In this document: piece after piece, positions 8,729 to 19,585 of the stretch
Layout of the letters: the number at the start of each line of letters is the position of its first letter
Numbering within the stretch: the stretch's first letter is position 1
NCBI RefSeq assembly: GCF_008704205.1
Contig: NZ_VXLC01000004.1
Span: forward strand, 186,001-250,000
Length of the DNA: 64,000 bases
Source: Nocardia colli
GTDB taxonomy: Bacteria > Actinomycetota > Actinomycetes > Mycobacteriales > Mycobacteriaceae
Direction: 5' to 3'
Translations under genes and position numbers: made by a program
Notes under the pieces: model-generated
Database searches by the model: none
What the model saw: only the letters and a program-made list of their open reading frames with translations
What the model was told of the DNA's origin: nothing

Positions 8729-9376
8729 ATGGCTAGGCAAGCGCGCGCGGAGATCACCCGCGACTCCGTTCTTGCGGGCGCTGCCGATGTCTTTCTGCGC
8801 TTGGGTTACGCGAACGCGAGTCTGAGCGAGATCATCGCGCAGTCCAATGTGACCAAGGGCGCCTTGTACTTTCACTTCGGCTCGAAGGAAGAGCTGGCGC
8901 GTGCGGTGGTCGACCAGGGCAACGAGCGGCTGGTCAGCTCGTGTCAGGGTTTCTTCGATCCCCGGGTGCCCGCGCTCGAGGCATGCATCGGTATCACCTA
9001 TGTGGTCGCGGATCTATCGATGAACGATCCGATGGTCGGCGCCATGCTCAAGCTGACCCATCAGATCGGTGACTACCGCGGCGCGCAGGGCGACAACATC
9101 GCCAAGACGTGGGGCGACACCTACCGCGTGCTCTCCGAAAGGGCTATCGCCCAAGGCGATTTGCAGCCCGAGCTCGACGCCGAGGTGATCGGCATGCTGC
9201 TGCAGGAGATGACCGCGGGCGTGCACATCATCGCGGTCGGCACCGAGTCGATCGATCAGATGGCCACCCGGATGGAACGCGTCTGGTACTTCCTGCTGCC
9301 GTCGATCGTCCCCGCCGAGAAGCTCGCCTACTTCCGCGAGTTCGCGGCCAGGCGCTTGCGTCGCTACGTGCCCTAA
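8729..9376 (+). CDS. TetR family regulator, gamma-butyrolactone-receptor-like
   Basis: 215 residues. The DNA-binding domain (MARQARAEITRDSVL... then SEIIAQSNVTKGALYFHFGSK) resembles the ScbR/ArpA group of gamma-butyrolactone receptors more than generic TetR proteins, especially in the opening MARQxRAxxTR and the VTKGALYFHF helix. The ligand domain has the Trp-rich, helical character of that group (TWGDTYRVL, RVWYFLLPSIVP). The true ligand is unknown and no butyrolactone synthase gene is visible in the window. It is followed 82 bp later by mfd, but an operon is not certain. Confidence 0.8.
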   Translation: MARQARAEITRDSVLAGAADVFLRLGYANASLSEIIAQSNVTKGALYFHFGSKEELARAVVDQGNERLVSSCQGFFDPRVPALEACIGITYVVADLSMNDPMVGAMLKLTHQIGDYRGAQGDNIAKTWGDTYRVLSERAIAQGDLQPELDAEVIGMLLQEMTAGVHIIAVGTESIDQMATRMERVWYFLLPSIVPAEKLAYFREFAARRLRRYVP

Positions 9377-9458
9377 CAGCCCGAGCCAATCGTGTCGGCG
9401 GCACTGACTAGACTTTTGCCTGTTGCTCGAAATACCCGGCTTGAGCTCAGGAGTTGTG

Positions 9459-12400
9459 ATGCCGACCCATCGTCCACCGCTTGCGGGACTCGCGGCGGTC
9501 GCCGGTGCCGATGCCGCTCTGCGGACCGTCGCCGAGCTGGTCGGTAAGTCCTCGGTCCAGCTGGTCGGGCCGTCCGGCGTGCGGCCGTTCGTGGCCGCGA
9601 CGATCGAGGCGAAACGGCCGCTGGTGGTGGTCACCGCGACCGGTCGCGAGGCGGACGATCTGACCGTCGAGCTCGAGGAGATGCTCGGCCCGGCGGTCGC
9701 GCAGTTCCCCTCCTGGGAAACCCTGCCGCACGAGCGTTTGTCGCCCGGCGCGGACACCGTCGGGCGCCGGCTCGAGGTGCTGCGCAGGCTGGCCCATCCC
9801 GAAGACCCGGCGTTCCCCGCGCCGCTGCGCGTCGTGGTGACCACCGTGCGCTCGCTGATGCAGCCGATGGCGGGCAGCCTCGGCGACATCGAGCCGATCG
9901 TGCTGCGTGTCGGCGCCGAGCTCGATTTCGACGAACTGCTCACGCGCCTGGTCGAATTCGCCTACAGCCGGGTCGACATGGTCGGCAAGCGCGGCGAGTT
10001 CGCGGTGCGCGGCGGCATCCTCGACCTGTTCCCGCCGACCGCCGATCATCCGGTGCGCGTGGAGTTCTGGGGCGACGAGGTCACCGAGCTACGCCCGTTC
10101 GCCGTGGCCGACCAGCGGTCGCTGGCCGAGGTGTCGGTGGATGTCGTTGTCGCGCCGCCCTGCCGGGAACTGCTGCTCACCGAGGACGTGCGCGAGCGCG
10201 CGGCCGAGGTCGCCGCGGCCAACGCGGCCGACGCCGCCCTGGTGGAGATGCTGGAGAAGCTGACCAACGGGGTTCCGGTGGACGGCATGGAGGCGCTGCT
10301 GCCGGTGCTGAAGCCGGGCGAGCTGCGGCTGCTCACCGAGGTGCTGCCCGAGGGCACCCATCTGCTGCTGTGCGATCCGGAGAAGATCCGTACCCGCGCC
10401 GCCGATCTGGTGCGCACCGGCGAGGAGTTCCTGGAGGCATCCTGGACCGCCGCGTCCTTCGGCGCCGACGCGCCGCTCGGCGCGCACGGCCTGGACCTGG
10501 CCGCATCCGGCTATCAAGCGCTGCCCGACGTGCACGCGAGCGCGGACGAGCGCGGCCTGCCCTGGTGGACGCTGAGCCCGCTCACCTCGGGCACCCCCGC
10601 CGAGGTGGTGCTGCCGGTGCTGGCCGGGCCGACCGCACGCGGCTCCGACGAACTCGTGGCGACCATCTTCGCCTCGCTGCGCGCGCACGTGGCGACCGGT
10701 GGCCGCGCCGTGGTCGTCGTCGCGGGACACGGTACGGCGCAACGCATTCTGGAACGCCTGGCCGACGCGGACGTTCCCGCGGCCGCGCTGGAGCCGGGTA
10801 CCGAACCGGGCAACGGCGTGGTCGGCGTGCTGTGCGGATCGCTGCACGACGGTCTGGTGTTCGACGACGCCGGGCTGGTCGTCGTCGCCGAATCCGACCT
10901 CACCGGCAACCGGATGACCGCGCCCGGCGACGGCAAGCGGCTGCCCGCCAAGCGGCGCAACCAGGTCGATCCGCTGGCCTTGAACGCGGGCGACATGGTG
11001 GTGCACGACCAGCACGGCATCGGCCGGTTCGTCGAGATGATCGAGCGCACGGTCGGCGGCGCGCGCCGCGAATACCTCGTCATCGAGTACGCGCCGGGCA
11101 AGCGTGGTCAGCCGGGCGACCGGCTGTTCGTGCCGATGGAGTCGCTGGATCAGCTGTCCCGCTACGTCGGCGGCGAGCTGCCCAGCCTGTCCAAGCTCGG
11201 CGGGTCCGACTGGGCGAACACGAAACGCAAGGCGCGCAAGGCCGTTCGGGAGATCGCCGGCGAGCTGGTGCAGCTCTATGCCGCGCGCCAGGCGGCGCCG
11301 GGGCACGCGTTCGGCCCGGACACCCCGTGGCAGCAGGAGATGGAGGACGCGTTCGCGTTCACCGAGACCGTCGATCAGATGACCGCCATCGCCGAGGTCA
11401 AGTCGGACATGGAGAAGCCGGTCCCGATGGACCGGGTGGTGTGTGGCGACGTCGGCTACGGCAAGACCGAGATCGCCGTGCGCGCCGCGTTCAAGGCGGT
11501 GCAGGACGGTAAGCAGGTCGTCGTGCTGGTGCCGACAACCCTGCTGGCGCAACAACATCTGCAGACGTTCACCGAGCGGGTGGCCGGCTTCCCGATCAAC
11601 GTGAAAGGCCTGTCCCGGTTCACCGATCCGGCCGACGCCCGCGCCGTCATGGAGGGCATGGCCGACGGCACCGTCGACATCGTGGTCGGCACCCACCGGT
11701 TGTTGCAGACCGGCGTGCGCTGGAAGGACCTCGGCCTGGTCGTGGTCGACGAGGAGCAGCGCTTCGGCGTCGAGCACAAGGAGCACATCAAGGCGCTGCG
11801 TACGCACGTCGACGTGCTGACCATGTCCGCCACGCCGATTCCGCGCACCCTGGAGATGAGCCTGGCCGGCATCCGCGAGATGTCCACCATCCTGACTCCG
11901 CCGGAGGAGCGGCATCCGGTGCTCACCTACGTCGGCGCCTACAACGACAAGCAGGTCACCGCCGCCATCCGGCGCGAGCTGCTGCGCGACGGCCAGGTGT
12001 TCTACGTGCACAACCGGGTGTCCTCGATCGACAAGGCGGCCAAGCGGATTCGCGACCTGGTGCCCGAGGCCAGGGTCGCGGTCGCGCACGGGCAGATGAA
12101 CGAGGACGCGCTCGAGTCCACCGTGGAAGGGTTCTGGGAGCGCGAGTTCGACGTGCTCGTCTGCACCACGATCATCGAGACCGGCCTGGACATCTCCAAC
12201 GCGAACACCCTGCTGGTGGAACGCGCTGATGCTCTTGGTCTTTCGCAGCTGCACCAGCTGCGTGGCCGAGTGGGCCGCAGCCGGGAACGCGGGTACGCCT
12301 ACTTCCTGTACCCGCCGGAGAAGCCGCTCACCGAGACCGCCTACGACCGCCTCGCCACCATCGCGCAGAACTCCGACCTCGGCGCGGGCATGGCCGTCGC

Positions 12401-13073
12401 GATGAAGGACCTCGAAATCCGCGGCGCCGGAAACGTGCTCGGCGCCGAACAGTCCGGGCACGTCGCGGGCGTCGGCTTCGATCTCTACGTCCGGCTGGTC
12501 GGCGAGGCCGTCGAGGCGTATCGGGCCGCCGCCGACGGCAGGCCGATCACCACCGAGGAACCCAAGGAGATGCGCATCGACCTGCCGGTCGACGCGCACA
12601 TCCCGCCCGACTACATCGGCAGCGATCGGCTGCGGCTGGAGGGTTATCGCAAACTCGCCTCCGCCCAGGACGATTCGAACCTCGCCTCGGTGGTCGAGGA
12701 ACTCGTCGACCGCTACGGTCCGCTGCCGGTCGAGGTCGGTCGCCTGGTCTCGGTGGCGAAGCTGCGGCTGCTGGCCCGCGAGTACGAGGTCACCGAAATC
12801 GCGGTCACCGGAACAACGCTCAAGATCTCGCCGCTGCACCTGCCCGACTCGAAGCAGATGCGGCTCAAACGGATCTACCCCAGCGCCAGCTATCGCGCGG
12901 CCAGCGGCGTGATCTCGCTGCCGCTGCCGCGGGTGGAAGACAGCGTCGGCGCCGAGCGCGTCCGCGACGTGGTGTTGCTGCAATTCGTCGCCGACCTGCT
13001 CCTCGCCCTGGACGGAAAGGCCCAGGGCGCAGTGGATCTCACCACCGCGACCGAGGTCTCGGCGGCCCGATGA
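9459..13073 (+). CDS. mfd: Transcription-repair coupling factor
   Basis: 1204-residue ATP-dependent translocase that removes RNA polymerase stalled at DNA lesions and recruits UvrA. In order: the UvrB-like N-terminal region ([26 protein letters not shown]); the CarD-like RNA-polymerase-interaction domain starting [17 protein letters not shown] (about residue 510); the helicase core with Walker [16 protein letters not shown], the DEEQRFG box, [11 protein letters not shown] and [17 protein letters not shown]; and the C-terminal TRCF domain. ATG 9459 follows CAGGAG. The stop overlaps the mazG start (ATGA). Confidence 0.97.
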   Translation: MPTHRPPLAGLAAVAGADAALRTVAELVGKSSVQLVGPSGVRPFVAATIEAKRPLVVVTATGREADDLTVELEEMLGPAVAQFPSWETLPHERLSPGADTVGRRLEVLRRLAHPEDPAFPAPLRVVVTTVRSLMQPMAGSLGDIEPIVLRVGAELDFDELLTRLVEFAYSRVDMVGKRGEFAVRGGILDLFPPTADHPVRVEFWGDEVTELRPFAVADQRSLAEVSVDVVVAPPCRELLLTEDVRERAAEVAAANAADAALVEMLEKLTNGVPVDGMEALLPVLKPGELRLLTEVLPEGTHLLLCDPEKIRTRAADLVRTGEEFLEASWTAASFGADAPLGAHGLDLAASGYQALPDVHASADERGLPWWTLSPLTSGTPAEVVLPVLAGPTARGSDELVATIFASLRAHVATGGRAVVVVAGHGTAQRILERLADADVPAAALEPGTEPGNGVVGVLCGSLHDGLVFDDAGLVVVAESDLTGNRMTAPGDGKRLPAKRRNQVDPLALNAGDMVVHDQHGIGRFVEMIERTVGGARREYLVIEYAPGKRGQPGDRLFVPMESLDQLSRYVGGELPSLSKLGGSDWANTKRKARKAVREIAGELVQLYAARQAAPGHAFGPDTPWQQEMEDAFAFTETVDQMTAIAEVKSDMEKPVPMDRVVCGDVGYGKTEIAVRAAFKAVQDGKQVVVLVPTTLLAQQHLQTFTERVAGFPINVKGLSRFTDPADARAVMEGMADGTVDIVVGTHRLLQTGVRWKDLGLVVVDEEQRFGVEHKEHIKALRTHVDVLTMSATPIPRTLEMSLAGIREMSTILTPPEERHPVLTYVGAYNDKQVTAAIRRELLRDGQVFYVHNRVSSIDKAAKRIRDLVPEARVAVAHGQMNEDALESTVEGFWEREFDVLVCTTIIETGLDISNANTLLVERADALGLSQLHQLRGRVGRSRERGYAYFLYPPEKPLTETAYDRLATIAQNSDLGAGMAVAMKDLEIRGAGNVLGAEQSGHVAGVGFDLYVRLVGEAVEAYRAAADGRPITTEEPKEMRIDLPVDAHIPPDYIGSDRLRLEGYRKLASAQDDSNLASVVEELVDRYGPLPVEVGRLVSVAKLRLLAREYEVTEIAVTGTTLKISPLHLPDSKQMRLKRIYPSASYRAASGVISLPLPRVEDSVGAERVRDVVLLQFVADLLLALDGKAQGAVDLTTATEVSAAR

Positions 13074-13816
13074 CTGCCGATCGCGACGAAGCCGTCCTGC
13101 GCGCCGCAAGGCATGCCGCGGCCAGCGGGACCCCGTCCGACACCGCCGTGGTGGCCGCGGGCCTGACCGGGGCCGTCGAGGTCATGGATCGCCTCTGGCA
13201 CTTCGGCGGCTGGGAAGTGACCCAAACCCACGACTCGTTGCGCCCCTACCTGCTCGAGGAAACCTACGAACTCCTCGACGCCATCCAGCACGACGACGCC
13301 GAAACCATCAAGGAGGAACTGGGCGATCTGCTGCTCCAGGTCCTCTTCCACTCCCGAATCGCCCAGGCCGCAGGCGAATTCACGGTCAACGACGTGGCCG
13401 CCGCCCTGGTGGCCAAGCTCGTCAACCGCAGCCCCTACCTCCGCGACACCCGATTCGCCGCGGACACCACCCTCGAAGAAAAGATCGCCGCCCAGGAAAG
13501 CGCCTGGGAGGAGCGCAAATCTGCCGAGAAGTCCCGCCGCTCCTGCCTGGACGGCATCGCCATGGCCCAACCCGCACTGGCCCTCGCCGAGAAGATCCGC
13601 GACCGCAGCACCAAGGCCGGCCTCCCCGACGACCTCGTCCCCGAAGACCTGCGCGTCGTCCACCTCGGCCTCGCCGACAGCGCCGAGGAACGCCTCCGCA
13701 AAGCCACCCTCACCTTCGCCACCGCCATCCGCGCCACCGAGGACGCCGCGGAAGCCGATCGCGGGGAACGACTTCCGCTAGCCGGCGACGACTGGCGCAA
13801 GTACTGGGTTCACTGA
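13070..13816 (+). CDS. mazG: Nucleoside triphosphate pyrophosphohydrolase MazG
   Basis: 248-residue house-cleaning enzyme that hydrolyses (d)NTPs to monophosphates. It has the MazG core [12 protein letters not shown] (about residues 61-72) followed by [17 protein letters not shown], which supply the acidic metal ligands (EExxE...ExxD). A C-terminal half with a second degenerate repeat follows. It is coupled to mfd by an ATGA overlap, as in M. tuberculosis Rv1020-Rv1021. The 3' end overlaps the convergent def gene by 7 bp. In M. tuberculosis the next gene is lpqU; here lpqU is about 18.8 kb further on. Confidence 0.93.
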   Translation: MTADRDEAVLRAARHAAASGTPSDTAVVAAGLTGAVEVMDRLWHFGGWEVTQTHDSLRPYLLEETYELLDAIQHDDAETIKEELGDLLLQVLFHSRIAQAAGEFTVNDVAAALVAKLVNRSPYLRDTRFAADTTLEEKIAAQESAWEERKSAEKSRRSCLDGIAMAQPALALAEKIRDRSTKAGLPDDLVPEDLRVVHLGLADSAEERLRKATLTFATAIRATEDAAEADRGERLPLAGDDWRKYWVH

Positions 13817-14424
13817 GACGAGACCGGCGGCGTATCCACGATCTCGGTGAGCGTGCCGGGTTCGGCCTTGTCGACATAGAGGATGCCGTTGAGGTGATCG
13901 GTCTCGTGCTGCACGATGCGGGCGGGCCAGCCGCTGAACTCCGCGAGCCGCGAGGTTCCGCCGAGATCGGTGTAGCGCAGCGTGACATCGGCGTGCCGGC
14001 GAACCACCGCGTGGTACCCGGTGACGCTCAGACAGCCCTCGGGAAAATCGGCGGTGCGCAATGACGAGGGCGTGTACGTCGGATTGACGATCACCAGGAA
14101 TTCCTGCGGATGCCGTTCGCGGGTGATGGCGATCTCCTCGCTGACCGGGAACAGATCCTCGATCACCGCCAGTTGTACGGGCAGGCCGATCTGCGGCGCG
14201 GCCAAGCCGACGCCGGGTGCCGCGTGCATCGTCCGCCGCATCAACTCGACCAGGGCCGACAGCGTTTCGTCGTCGAGCTGACCGTCGTACTCCTGGGCGA
14301 CCGACCGCAGCACCGGATCGCCGGACTGGACGATGGGCGCGACACCGTCGTCGTATCGATCCAGCAACTGCTCGACCTGCCCCCGCAGACTCGACGCGCC
14401 CGCATCTTCAGCTGGTGTTGCCAT
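13810..14424 (-). CDS. def: Peptide deformylase
   Basis: 204-residue metalloenzyme that removes the formyl group from nascent proteins. All three active-site motifs are intact: GVGLAAPQIGLP, EGCLSVTG (cysteine metal ligand) and QHETDHLNGILY (HExxH-type). There is an N-terminal extension of ~40 residues compared with short deformylases. ATG 14424 gives MATPAEDAGASS; a longer open frame exists but runs into the promoter region of the divergent dehydrogenase gene. Confidence 0.95.
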   Translation of the reverse strand: MATPAEDAGASSLRGQVEQLLDRYDDGVAPIVQSGDPVLRSVAQEYDGQLDDETLSALVELMRRTMHAAPGVGLAAPQIGLPVQLAVIEDLFPVSEEIAITRERHPQEFLVIVNPTYTPSSLRTADFPEGCLSVTGYHAVVRRHADVTLRYTDLGGTSRLAEFSGWPARIVQHETDHLNGILYVDKAEPGTLTEIVDTPPVSSQ

Positions 14425-14682
14425 GGCCCTTCCCTCACTTCTCCCGACGCCGCGACGACTGACCCGGCAGCTGATCGTGATGCTAGCCCGATCCACCACC
14501 TCCGCTCGGCACCGGACTTCCCTCCCGCCAAGCAAGCCGCCGTACTGCATATCGCGTTGCCGACCGGGACCTCACTGCGGGCCCACTCGTATTTCGGCGC
14601 GGCCAGGTCCCGGTCGCGGCGGTTCGGCCCGGGTAGCGTTTGTGTGGTACGACGTCGGTGGGTGCGCGATCGGGAGGTTGCG

Positions 14683-15777
14683 ATGTTGAGTGTGTTTTCT
14701 TCGCCGGGGCATTACGTGCAGGGGCGGGAGGCGACCGAGCAGCTCGGGGCGGAGATGGCCCGGCTGGGGATCGGGGGGCCGGTCACGATTGTCGCGGGGC
14801 GGAGTGCGCAGCGATTGCTGGCGCAGGTGTGGGAGCGGTCGCTGACGGACGCGAAAATCGCCTACTCCGTGCATCTTTCGAACGGCGAGTGCACCAGGGC
14901 GGAGATCGCCAGGATCACCGCGGGTGTGCAGGAGAACGGCAGCACGGTGGTGTTGGGTGCCGGCGGTGGAAAGGTGCTCGACTCGGCGCGAGTGGTCGCC
15001 GATGACCTCGGGTTGCCGATGATCAGCTGTCCGACCACGGCGTCGAGTGACGCGCCGTGCAGTGCGTTGTCCGTGATCTACACGGACGCAGGCGAAGTGG
15101 AGACCTCGCAGCTGCTGCGCCGCAATCCGGCGCTCGTGCTCGTCGACACCTCGGTCATCGTGCAGGCGCCGGCCCGGTTGCTCGCCTCCGGGATGGGGGA
15201 CGCGCTCGCCACCTGGTTCGAGGCGCGGACCTGTTCGGCGGCGCAGGTGCGCAATCTGCGTGGCGGCGCGTCCACGCGCAGCGCCACCGCCCTGGCCGAG
15301 CTCTGCTACAACACGCTGCTCGCGGATGGCGCGCAAGCCTTGGCCGCGGTGCGGGAGCATGCGATCACCCCGGCACTCGAGCGGATCGTCGAGGCCAACA
15401 CGTTGCTGTCCGGTCTCGGCTTCGAATCCTCCGGCCTGGCCGCCGCTCACGCCGTCCACAATGGGCTCACCGCCGCGCCACAGACTCACGCGTATCTGCA
15501 CGGCGAGAAGGTCGCCTTCGGCGTCGTCACCCAGTTGGTCCTGGAGGGCGCTCCGGCCGCCGAGATCAACACGGTTGTCGACTTCTGCACCGAGATCGGT
15601 CTGCCGACCACCCTCGCCGGTGTCGGCCTGGCCGACGTAGACGAAGCAACTCTGTCCGCGATCGCCACCCGCGCCACTGCTCCCACCGAGTCGATCCACA
15701 ACGAACCCTTCACCGTCGACGCCGCGATGACGATCGACGCCCTCCGCGCCGCCGACGCCCTCGGCCGCACCCGCTAG
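14683..15777 (+). CDS. gldA: Glycerol dehydrogenase-like iron/zinc alcohol dehydrogenase
   Basis: 364 residues of the GldA family (NAD-dependent oxidation of glycerol to dihydroxyacetone). Visible motifs are the NAD-binding VVLGAGGGKVLDSARVVA, PTTASSDAPCSALSV, and the metal-binding region AAAHAVHNGLTAAPQTH and YLHGEKVAFGV, which give the Asp/His/His ligands. ATG 14683 is preceded by GGGAGG. It stands alone between def (divergent) and the phosphoesterase gene. Substrate specificity within the family is inferred, not shown. Confidence 0.9.
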   Translation: MLSVFSSPGHYVQGREATEQLGAEMARLGIGGPVTIVAGRSAQRLLAQVWERSLTDAKIAYSVHLSNGECTRAEIARITAGVQENGSTVVLGAGGGKVLDSARVVADDLGLPMISCPTTASSDAPCSALSVIYTDAGEVETSQLLRRNPALVLVDTSVIVQAPARLLASGMGDALATWFEARTCSAAQVRNLRGGASTRSATALAELCYNTLLADGAQALAAVREHAITPALERIVEANTLLSGLGFESSGLAAAHAVHNGLTAAPQTHAYLHGEKVAFGVVTQLVLEGAPAAEINTVVDFCTEIGLPTTLAGVGLADVDEATLSAIATRATAPTESIHNEPFTVDAAMTIDALRAADALGRTR

Positions 15778-15912
15778 CCACCCCTACAGCCGCACGGGGG
15801 GAGTCCGCGGCTCGCGTCAGGTATGAACCGTGTCACTAACGGACCGGAGGACCGGTTAACGTCCGAGCACCTCCGCGGGATTTCGACATAGAAACCTCAC
15901 CTTCCCGCAAGC

Positions 15913-16971
15913 ATGTCGTCACCGTCCGTCGGGAAACCTGTCAGTAGTCCTTCGCTATTCTGGCGGTGGAACCCGAAGCCAATGGCGGGCAAACCGCCGG
16001 GGAGGACGTTCGGTCCGGTGCACATCAGCAGAGTCGCGGAGCACCCGCGACCGGATCATGTGCTGTTCCACTTCAGCGACACCCATGTCATCGCCGGCGA
16101 CGGCGAGTTATACGGTGACGTCGACGCGGACCAGCGGTTACGCCAATTACTCGAGCAGGCCGCGGCCAGTCGGATCCAGCCGACCGCGATCGTGTTCACC
16201 GGCGATCTCACCGACAAGGGTGAGCCCGCGGCCTACGACAAGCTCAAGGCTCTGATCGAGCCGTTCGCGCGGAGTTTGCCGGCGCCCATCGTGTGGGTCG
16301 CGGGAAACCACGACGACCGCAGTCTCCTGCGCCGCAAGCTACTCGGCGAGCGGGCCTCCACCGCTCCGCTCGACCGTGTGCATCTGATCGACGGCCTGCG
16401 CATCATCGCGCTGGACACCTCGGTCCCCGGCCATCACTACGGCGAGATCTCCGACGAACAGCTGGATTGGCTGCGTGCGGTGCTCGCCGAACCGGCGCCG
16501 TTCGGCACCATCCTGGCCATGCACCATCCGCCCATCCCGTGCGTGCTCGACCTCGCGGTCACCGTCGAGCTGCGCGACCAGCGCAGGCTGGCCGACGTGC
16601 TCGACGGCAGCGACGTCCGCGCCATCCTGGCCGGTCACCTGCATTTCTCCACCAACGCGACGTTCGCGGGCATCCCCGTTTCAGTGGCCTCGGCGACCTG
16701 CTACAGCCAGGATCTCGGCGTCGAGCAGGGCGCCCAGCGCGGCCGCGACGGCGCGCAGGCGTTCAACTACGTGCACATCTACCCGGACACCGTGGTGCAC
16801 TCGGTGGTCCCGATCGACCGCGGCGCGACGGTCGGCCAGCCGGCCACCGCGGAAGAGGCCGCCCGGACGCTCGCGGCGGAGGGCATCGTCATCCCACCCG
16901 CCGCGCGCATCCCGCATGTCATGCGGCGCCGGGCGTCGACTCCGGAATCGGACGACGAGACGGTGCGCTGA
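15913..16971 (+). CDS. Class III metallophosphoesterase, Rv0805/CpdA-like
   Basis: 352-residue calcineurin-like phosphoesterase. The dinuclear metal site is complete: FSDTH (D and H), [19 protein letters not shown] and GHLHFS. The layout matches CpdA/Icc and M. tuberculosis Rv0805, enzymes that hydrolyse cyclic nucleotides among other phosphodiesters. The N-terminal ~25 residues may not be translated, and a start nearer MAGKPPGR is possible. The 3' end overlaps the convergent CpsY-like gene by 53 bp. The same gene pair occurs in M. tuberculosis (Rv0805/Rv0806c). Confidence 0.88.
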   Translation: MSSPSVGKPVSSPSLFWRWNPKPMAGKPPGRTFGPVHISRVAEHPRPDHVLFHFSDTHVIAGDGELYGDVDADQRLRQLLEQAAASRIQPTAIVFTGDLTDKGEPAAYDKLKALIEPFARSLPAPIVWVAGNHDDRSLLRRKLLGERASTAPLDRVHLIDGLRIIALDTSVPGHHYGEISDEQLDWLRAVLAEPAPFGTILAMHHPPIPCVLDLAVTVELRDQRRLADVLDGSDVRAILAGHLHFSTNATFAGIPVSVASATCYSQDLGVEQGAQRGRDGAQAFNYVHIYPDTVVHSVVPIDRGATVGQPATAEEAARTLAAEGIVIPPAARIPHVMRRRASTPESDDETVR

Positions 16972-18586
16972 GCTGCTCCCACGGCGCCGGATCCGGGAAG
17001 TAGCGCGAGAGGAACGCCGAAACCGCAAGCACGCGTTCGGTTTCGGAGATCTCCGGGAAACTTCCGTCGTTCAGGCAGAAGAAGTCGACGTTGCGCTTGC
17101 GCGCGATCCCGTCCAGCAGCGAGAGCCCCTTGTGGCTCGTCGTGTCCACATAACGCACCTTCGCCGTCTCCTGCGGCACCGCCCGTCCGGTCAGCATCGC
17201 GTAGTAGTGATACAGCGAGTTGGTGACGGAAATGTCGGTGGCCGAACGGAATCGGCTGGTCCGGGTCCGGGCGAAGTCGGCCGCGAACTCGTCTTCCATC
17301 TCCAGTAACACGCTGCGGCGCAAGGGAACCGGCGTGTGCTCGAGGTGCCGGGAGATGAGGTGCCCGAACCGCGCGGCGAGCAGTTCCCGGTTCACCCGGG
17401 CGGCGTTCTCGAATCCGCTGCGCCGCTCGTTGTTGCGCCCCGGCCCGATCCTGGTGTCCGCCTCGATGAATCGGCTGATCCCGGCCGAGGTGAAGAACAT
17501 CGACGGGCGCACCGGCCGCGCGAAGAACATGTCGTCGTTGGAGTACAGGAAGTGCTCGCTGAGCCCCTCGATGTGCTGCAACTGGCTTTCCACCGCATGG
17601 GAATTGAAGGTCGGCAGCCCGCTGGTGTCCGAAAAGTGGTCCAGCGCACGGACAACCGTCACCCGGGGATGATCGGCCAGCCAGGCCGGCATGGTGGAGT
17701 CGGTGGCGATGAAGATCCGCCGGATCCACGGCGCGTTCTTGTCCACCGACCGCAGTGCGTATTTCAGTTCGTCGATCTGCCGGATGCGCGCGTCCGCGTC
17801 GTCACCCTCGCCGACCACGACCTGCGCGAGCATGCCCGCGCGGCGGGCCCGGAACTCCGGATCCGAGCCGTCCACCCAAGAGAACACCAGGTCGATGTCG
17901 AAGCTCACGTCGCTCGGTTGCGGCGCGAACATGTCCACCAGGGTCGGCCAGGCCCGATCGAACAGCAGCACCTGCGTCTGCTCGACATCGGCGAGGTCGA
18001 ACATGGTGCGGGTCAACGAGTTCGGGCGCGGGCACTCGACCGTGTCGCCGTGGTACTGCCACAGTTCCAGGTCCACCCGGTGAGCCGGGTCGCTGTCGCG
18101 CCCGATCCGGAAGACGTTGTGCTGCACCTCGTCACACGCGAAGCCCGCGGCCGTCGCGCCGGCCATGACCCGGCCCACCATCAGGTGATGGGCCGCGTCC
18201 GCGGCGAGCACCAGCCGGTGCCCGCGGTCGCGCACCAGCAGGAACGGCACCTCGGCCGCCGCGAGCTCGGAGCGCAGATAGCCCAAATCCTCGATCATCG
18301 AGGCCGATACGACCAGGTTGCCCGCCATCGGACGGGTCACCATCTCTACCGGGTTCACTGCCCCCATGTCCATCATCAGCTTGTTCTCCACATTCGTTCG
18401 TGCTCCGTTGGGGCCAACTACCGAGGCACCGCGCCGGAGCCGAGCGGCCGCACCGCCGACGTCGAGAGGTCGGCCGTGCATTGCCGCGCCCGGCGCGGTC
18501 GCATTCAGAAGTGGGGCACGATGCCGTAGCGCAGGAACGAATTGATCACGCGGTATGTAGACGACAGGTAAACCATTCGTTTTCAC
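16919..18586 (-). CDS. cpsY: Stealth-family exopolysaccharide phosphotransferase (CpsY-like)
   Basis: Stealth proteins transfer sugar-1-phosphates to build phosphodiester-linked surface glycans. The conserved regions are present in order: [17 protein letters not shown] (CR2 start), [55 protein letters not shown], and the C-terminal NSLYHYYAM and FFCLNDG. GTG 18586 ([14 protein letters not shown]) gives 555 residues and resembles the CR1 motif (lPvVYiprd). The open frame continues to 18784, but a promoter-like sequence lies inside that part. It pairs convergently with the phosphoesterase gene. Confidence 0.88.
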   Translation of the reverse strand: MKTNGLPVVYIPRDQFVPALRHRAPLLNATAPGAAMHGRPLDVGGAAARLRRGASVVGPNGARTNVENKLMMDMGAVNPVEMVTRPMAGNLVVSASMIEDLGYLRSELAAAEVPFLLVRDRGHRLVLAADAAHHLMVGRVMAGATAAGFACDEVQHNVFRIGRDSDPAHRVDLELWQYHGDTVECPRPNSLTRTMFDLADVEQTQVLLFDRAWPTLVDMFAPQPSDVSFDIDLVFSWVDGSDPEFRARRAGMLAQVVVGEGDDADARIRQIDELKYALRSVDKNAPWIRRIFIATDSTMPAWLADHPRVTVVRALDHFSDTSGLPTFNSHAVESQLQHIEGLSEHFLYSNDDMFFARPVRPSMFFTSAGISRFIEADTRIGPGRNNERRSGFENAARVNRELLAARFGHLISRHLEHTPVPLRRSVLLEMEDEFAADFARTRTSRFRSATDISVTNSLYHYYAMLTGRAVPQETAKVRYVDTTSHKGLSLLDGIARKRNVDFFCLNDGSFPEISETERVLAVSAFLSRYFPDPAPWEQLSAPSRRPIPESTPGAA

Positions 18587-19011
18587 CTCACTCACGGCAG
18601 AACGCACAAGCGTCAAATGATGGGTGTGCTGCATCCGTGCGCGCGGGCGATACGACCGAGCGTGCGCACGGGAGACAGCACGCTGGGCCGGACAATCATC
18701 GGCCGGCAAAGAGAAGATGTCCCAGACAACAATGGGGACTGTACGAATGATGCATCGACGGTGACATTTCGTCAATCGGGACACTCCGTCTCACCCGCTG
18801 CCGTTTCGCTGCCCCTGCGCCCGCTCGCGCGCCCGAAACCTCCACATTGCCTGGTGATGACCACCGAGCGGCCCGGCGTGGGCGGTCGCGTCGCAGCTCA
18901 GCCGGTCTGTCGCGGTGACCGGCATCATGTCCGGCGGACGAGGGGGTGGCGGCCGACGGGCCGATTAATTAGGCTAGCCTCACCAATCTTTTCGAGAAGG
19001 GAGTGCACCGC
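18587..19011. other. Divergent intergenic region, cpsY / flavodoxin
   Basis: 425 bp without a supported gene. On the reverse strand TTGACG (18775-18770), 17 bp, then CATCAT (18752-18747) is a plausible sigma-A-type promoter for cpsY, leaving a 5' leader of about 150 nt. The right end carries an iron box (annotated separately) and the Shine-Dalgarno of the flavodoxin gene. The middle has G+C-rich sequence in which I see nothing further. Confidence 0.4.
18964..18982 (+). promoter_or_regulatory. DtxR/IdeR-type iron box before flavodoxin gene
   Basis: The 19-mer centred on TTAGGCTAGCCT matches the IdeR/DtxR consensus (TTAGGTTAGGCTAACCTAA) at 13 of 19 positions by hand alignment. It sits 30 bp before the GTG of the flavodoxin gene, where a repressor would block transcription when iron is plentiful. 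The same core 12-mer recurs at 27251 before the ABC importer. Confidence 0.7.
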
Positions 19012-19464
19012 GTGCGCGTCGTCATTCTGTTCGGATCCGAGATGGGCACGGCCGAGACCGTCGCAGACAGCGTCGCCGACGCCCTCGCCGCGCACGACGT
19101 GTCGGTCTACGACATGGGCGACTTCGCCGTCGACGACCTCGACGTGCACGACTTCCACGTCATCGTGTGCTCGACCTACGGCGACGGCGACCTGCCGACC
19201 AACGCGGAACCGTTCTTCGACGAACTCGCCGTTGCCGCGCCCGATCTGACCGGCCTGCGGTTCGCGGTGTTCGGCATGGGCGACAGCATCTACGGTGACA
19301 CCTTCAATCGCGGCGGCGAGATCGCGGCCGAGAAGCTCGTCGAGTGCGGCGCCATTCAGGTCGGCGAGCACGCGCGGCACGACGCGTCGACCGAAATCCG
19401 GGCGAAGGAGATGGCCCGCGACTGGGCGGCGACGCTGCCCATCGCCGCGTTCGCCCCGGCCTGA
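19012..19464 (+). CDS. Flavodoxin-like protein (MioC type)
   Basis: 150-residue FMN-binding electron carrier. The phosphate loop is FGSEMGTAETVADSVADAL (residues about 6-24), followed by CSTYGDGDLPTNAEPF and FAVFGMGDSIYGDTFNRGG, the isoalloxazine-contacting loops. AAGGGAG lies at good distance from GTG 19012, so I prefer it to the GTG at 19003. The upstream iron box suggests use under iron limitation, replacing ferredoxin or helping reduce ferric complexes. It is monocistronic as far as can be seen. Confidence 0.88.
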   Translation: MRVVILFGSEMGTAETVADSVADALAAHDVSVYDMGDFAVDDLDVHDFHVIVCSTYGDGDLPTNAEPFFDELAVAAPDLTGLRFAVFGMGDSIYGDTFNRGGEIAAEKLVECGAIQVGEHARHDASTEIRAKEMARDWAATLPIAAFAPA

Positions 19465-19585
19465 TAGTCGGCTGAGAGCAGTCCGGACATAGGGTGCAGC
19501 GCCAGCGGACAAGTGGCCCAGCACTTTAGACTGCTATCAAGCGCGGCACAGCCCGTCGCGCTCGACGATCCATGAGGTGACGAAG

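Noticed and set aside
18587..18784. Extended N-terminus of the CpsY-like protein to 18784
   Set aside because: The extension is Arg/His-rich without conservation, includes promoter-like sequence, and the CR1-like motif starts at GTG 18586.
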